DNA of 5,986 bases from an uncultured Ruminococcus sp. (GTDB taxonomy: Bacteria > Bacillota > Clostridia > Oscillospirales > Ruminococcaceae): assembly GCF_946187255.1 (NCBI RefSeq), contig NZ_CAMHRZ010000213.1:1-5986 (forward strand), written 5' to 3'. A program made the translations under genes and the position numbers. Below the pieces are notes generated by a model. It saw nothing but the letters and a program-made list of their open reading frames with translations. It had not been told where the DNA came from and ran no database searches. Of this stretch, positions 5,671 through 5,986 are shown piece by piece. How positions within the stretch are numbered: position 1 is the first letter of the stretch; every line of letters starts with the position of its first letter.

Positions 5671-5986
5671 ATGACAGTATTAAAGGAATACAGAGGTCAT
5701 ATCCGTAACTGGCGTGAGCTTTGCAGTGAGCTGGGTATCGACAGCACTCTTCCCCGTGACGAAAGGGAAAAGGAGATAGTTGTCAAGGCATACGAAAAAT
5801 GGGGCACACAGGTCGCTGACCATTTTTACGGTATGTTCGCCTTTGCGGTGGAAAATGACGGCGAGATCTTCTGCGTGCGCGATCACTTCGGCACAAAGCC
5901 CTTCTATTATTACGAGACTGCCGACGGCAGACTGCTCTACGGCACGACTATTCGCCGCATCATGGAGCAGTACGGCTTCGTAAAGG
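5671..5986 (+). CDS. Asparagine-synthetase-like protein lacking the glutaminase cysteine (5' part)
   Basis: The gene continues past the right edge; 105 residues are visible. They align with the second half of the class II glutamine amidotransferase domain of asparagine synthetase B: KEYRGHIRNWREL (5-17) corresponds to the family's VNGEIYNxxxL, then AYEKWG (40-45), GMFAFA (54-59) and VRDHFGTKPFYYY (69-81). In the family this domain releases ammonia from glutamine for the C-terminal ATP-dependent amidation domain, which would lie outside the window. The usual first 60-odd residues, including the N-terminal catalytic cysteine, are missing, and the glutamine-binding NGE is replaced by RGH. The start is not an artefact of choice: an in-frame TGA at 5653-5655 blocks extension, and promoter plus ribosome binding site are well placed. 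It is probably an ammonia-using asparagine synthetase, or an amide-forming relative such as the beta-lactam-synthetase or lasso-cyclase type. From memory, similar short-start proteins recur in gut Clostridia, which would argue against a decaying gene. Confidence 0.82.
   Translation, partial: MTVLKEYRGHIRNWRELCSELGIDSTLPRDEREKEIVVKAYEKWGTQVADHFYGMFAFAVENDGEIFCVRDHFGTKPFYYYETADGRLLYGTTIRRIMEQYGFVK

Overview
The window looks like a chromosomal segment of a Gram-positive anaerobe of the class Clostridia. A Ruminococcus-like gut or rumen bacterium is my best guess, but that is inference from style and recalled family resemblance, not a database match. The grounds are mid-range GC in genes with AT-rich gaps, strong AGGAGG-type ribosome binding sites, textbook TTGACA/TATAAT promoters, frequent ATA isoleucine codons, and an N-terminally short asparagine-synthetase-like protein of a type I associate with this group.

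Layout, left to right. (1) The 3' end of a cyclophilin-type peptidyl-prolyl isomerase, closed by a good intrinsic terminator. (2) A small acidic protein of unknown function whose ribosome binding site begins about 12 bases after that terminator. (3) A convergent alpha/beta hydrolase on the minus strand; a GC-rich hairpin at 527-559 separates it from gene 2 and can serve both strands. (4) A short divergent promoter region (1127-1256) that fires left into the hydrolase and right into a three-gene operon. (5) That operon: adenosine deaminase (add), then an ABC ATPase of the ABCG type carrying an unusual N-terminal membrane domain, then an ABCG/ABC-2 type permease. The genes are tightly packed: the ATPase ribosome binding site lies inside the end of add, and the ATPase stop overlaps the permease start as ATGA. 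(6) An AT-rich gap of 185 bases with a perfect-consensus promoter. (7) A cytoplasmic leucine-rich-repeat protein of the BspA-like (LRR_5) type with a helical C-terminal half and a strong terminator. (8) A gap of 235 bases holding that terminator and an extended -10 promoter. (9) The start of an asparagine-synthetase-like gene that runs off the right edge.

The ATPase and permease almost certainly form one transporter, equivalent to an ABCG half-transporter split into two chains. The attached adenosine deaminase suggests, but does not prove, a link to nucleoside metabolism or signalling. The asparagine-synthetase-like protein begins inside the usual glutaminase domain, so it lacks the catalytic cysteine and the usual glutamine-binding motifs. 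I see no tRNA, rRNA, CRISPR array, insertion sequence or phage gene. The most unusual items are the membrane-domain/ATPase fusion, its pairing with add, and the cysteine-less asparagine synthetase homologue. None of these is a clear-cut new system from sequence alone.
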